A DNA stretch of 64,000 bases from Procambarus clarkii (lineage: Eukaryota > Arthropoda > Malacostraca > Decapoda > Cambaridae), in contig NC_091156.1 of the NCBI RefSeq assembly GCF_040958095.1, positions 18,160,968 through 18,224,967 of the forward strand. Direction: 5' to 3'. Positions 63,972 through 64,000 of this stretch are shown here, one piece after another (positions within the stretch are counted from its first letter, which is position 1; each line of letters begins with the position of its first letter). The notes under the pieces were generated by a model, which searched no databases, was not told the DNA's origin, and saw only the letters and a program-made list of their open reading frames with translations. The position numbers were made by a program, and so were the translations under genes.

Positions 63972-64000
63972 CATTTCCCCTCTGAACTGAGGCGCTGGAG

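Overview
The window is eukaryotic nuclear DNA. It has spliced coding exons with GT/AG junctions, very long AT-rich introns, tRNA-headed SINEs, LINEs, Penelope and DIRS retroelements, MITEs, long (TA)n and (AC)n runs and a 5S rRNA-like sequence. Several repeats (the SINE whose tail reads ggcctggtcgaggaccgggc, the poly-A SINE with a cgctacgcgtactagtgg core, and the MITE flanked by TA runs) are ones I associate with decapod crustacean genomes, crayfish in particular. That taxon call is inference from recall; no database was searched.

Only two host protein-coding genes are supported. Gene 1 (+) supplies its last three visible exons at 3-196, 16970-17062 and 25038-25602. The splice phases join cleanly (AG|A twice), and the product ends in a charged coiled coil, an acidic run and a Gly/Ser-rich tail; I do not recognise the family. 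Gene 2 (+) begins at 40168-40309 with the first coding exon of a fermitin/kindlin. The next kindlin exon was not found, so it probably lies beyond 64000.

Almost everything else is repeat. In intron 1 of gene 1: 261-3158 is an old DIRS-like element that carries a 72-bp perfect copy of the adjacent host exon; 3265-5545 is a LINE split by a piggyBac-like element (3453-4974, TTAA target duplication) and a SINE; 5546-16135 is a second LINE interrupted by tRNA SINEs and by a 5.7-kb DIRS-like element (8580-14274). That element has about 410-bp inverted terminal repeats and a 91-bp internal region complementary to both ends, the circle-junction signature of DIRS elements. Intron 2 (17063-25037) holds a LINE ORF1 with zinc knuckles, a minisatellite and a poly-A SINE.

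Between the genes (25603-40167) are a tRNA-like foldback, a 5S-derived sequence set in palindromes and fused to a LINE/SINE tail, two Penelope fragments, a DIRS RT-RNase H fragment and several SINEs. From 40310 on, presumably intron 1 of the fermitin gene, the sequence is a mosaic of LINE pieces, SINEs, MITEs, minisatellites, microsatellites and perfect hairpins, including three consecutive perfect hairpins at 44119-44203. The genes show no operon-like relation. The main story is nested transposition and exchange of terminal modules between element classes: one 3' tail is shared by a LINE, tRNA-SINEs and a 5S-headed unit.
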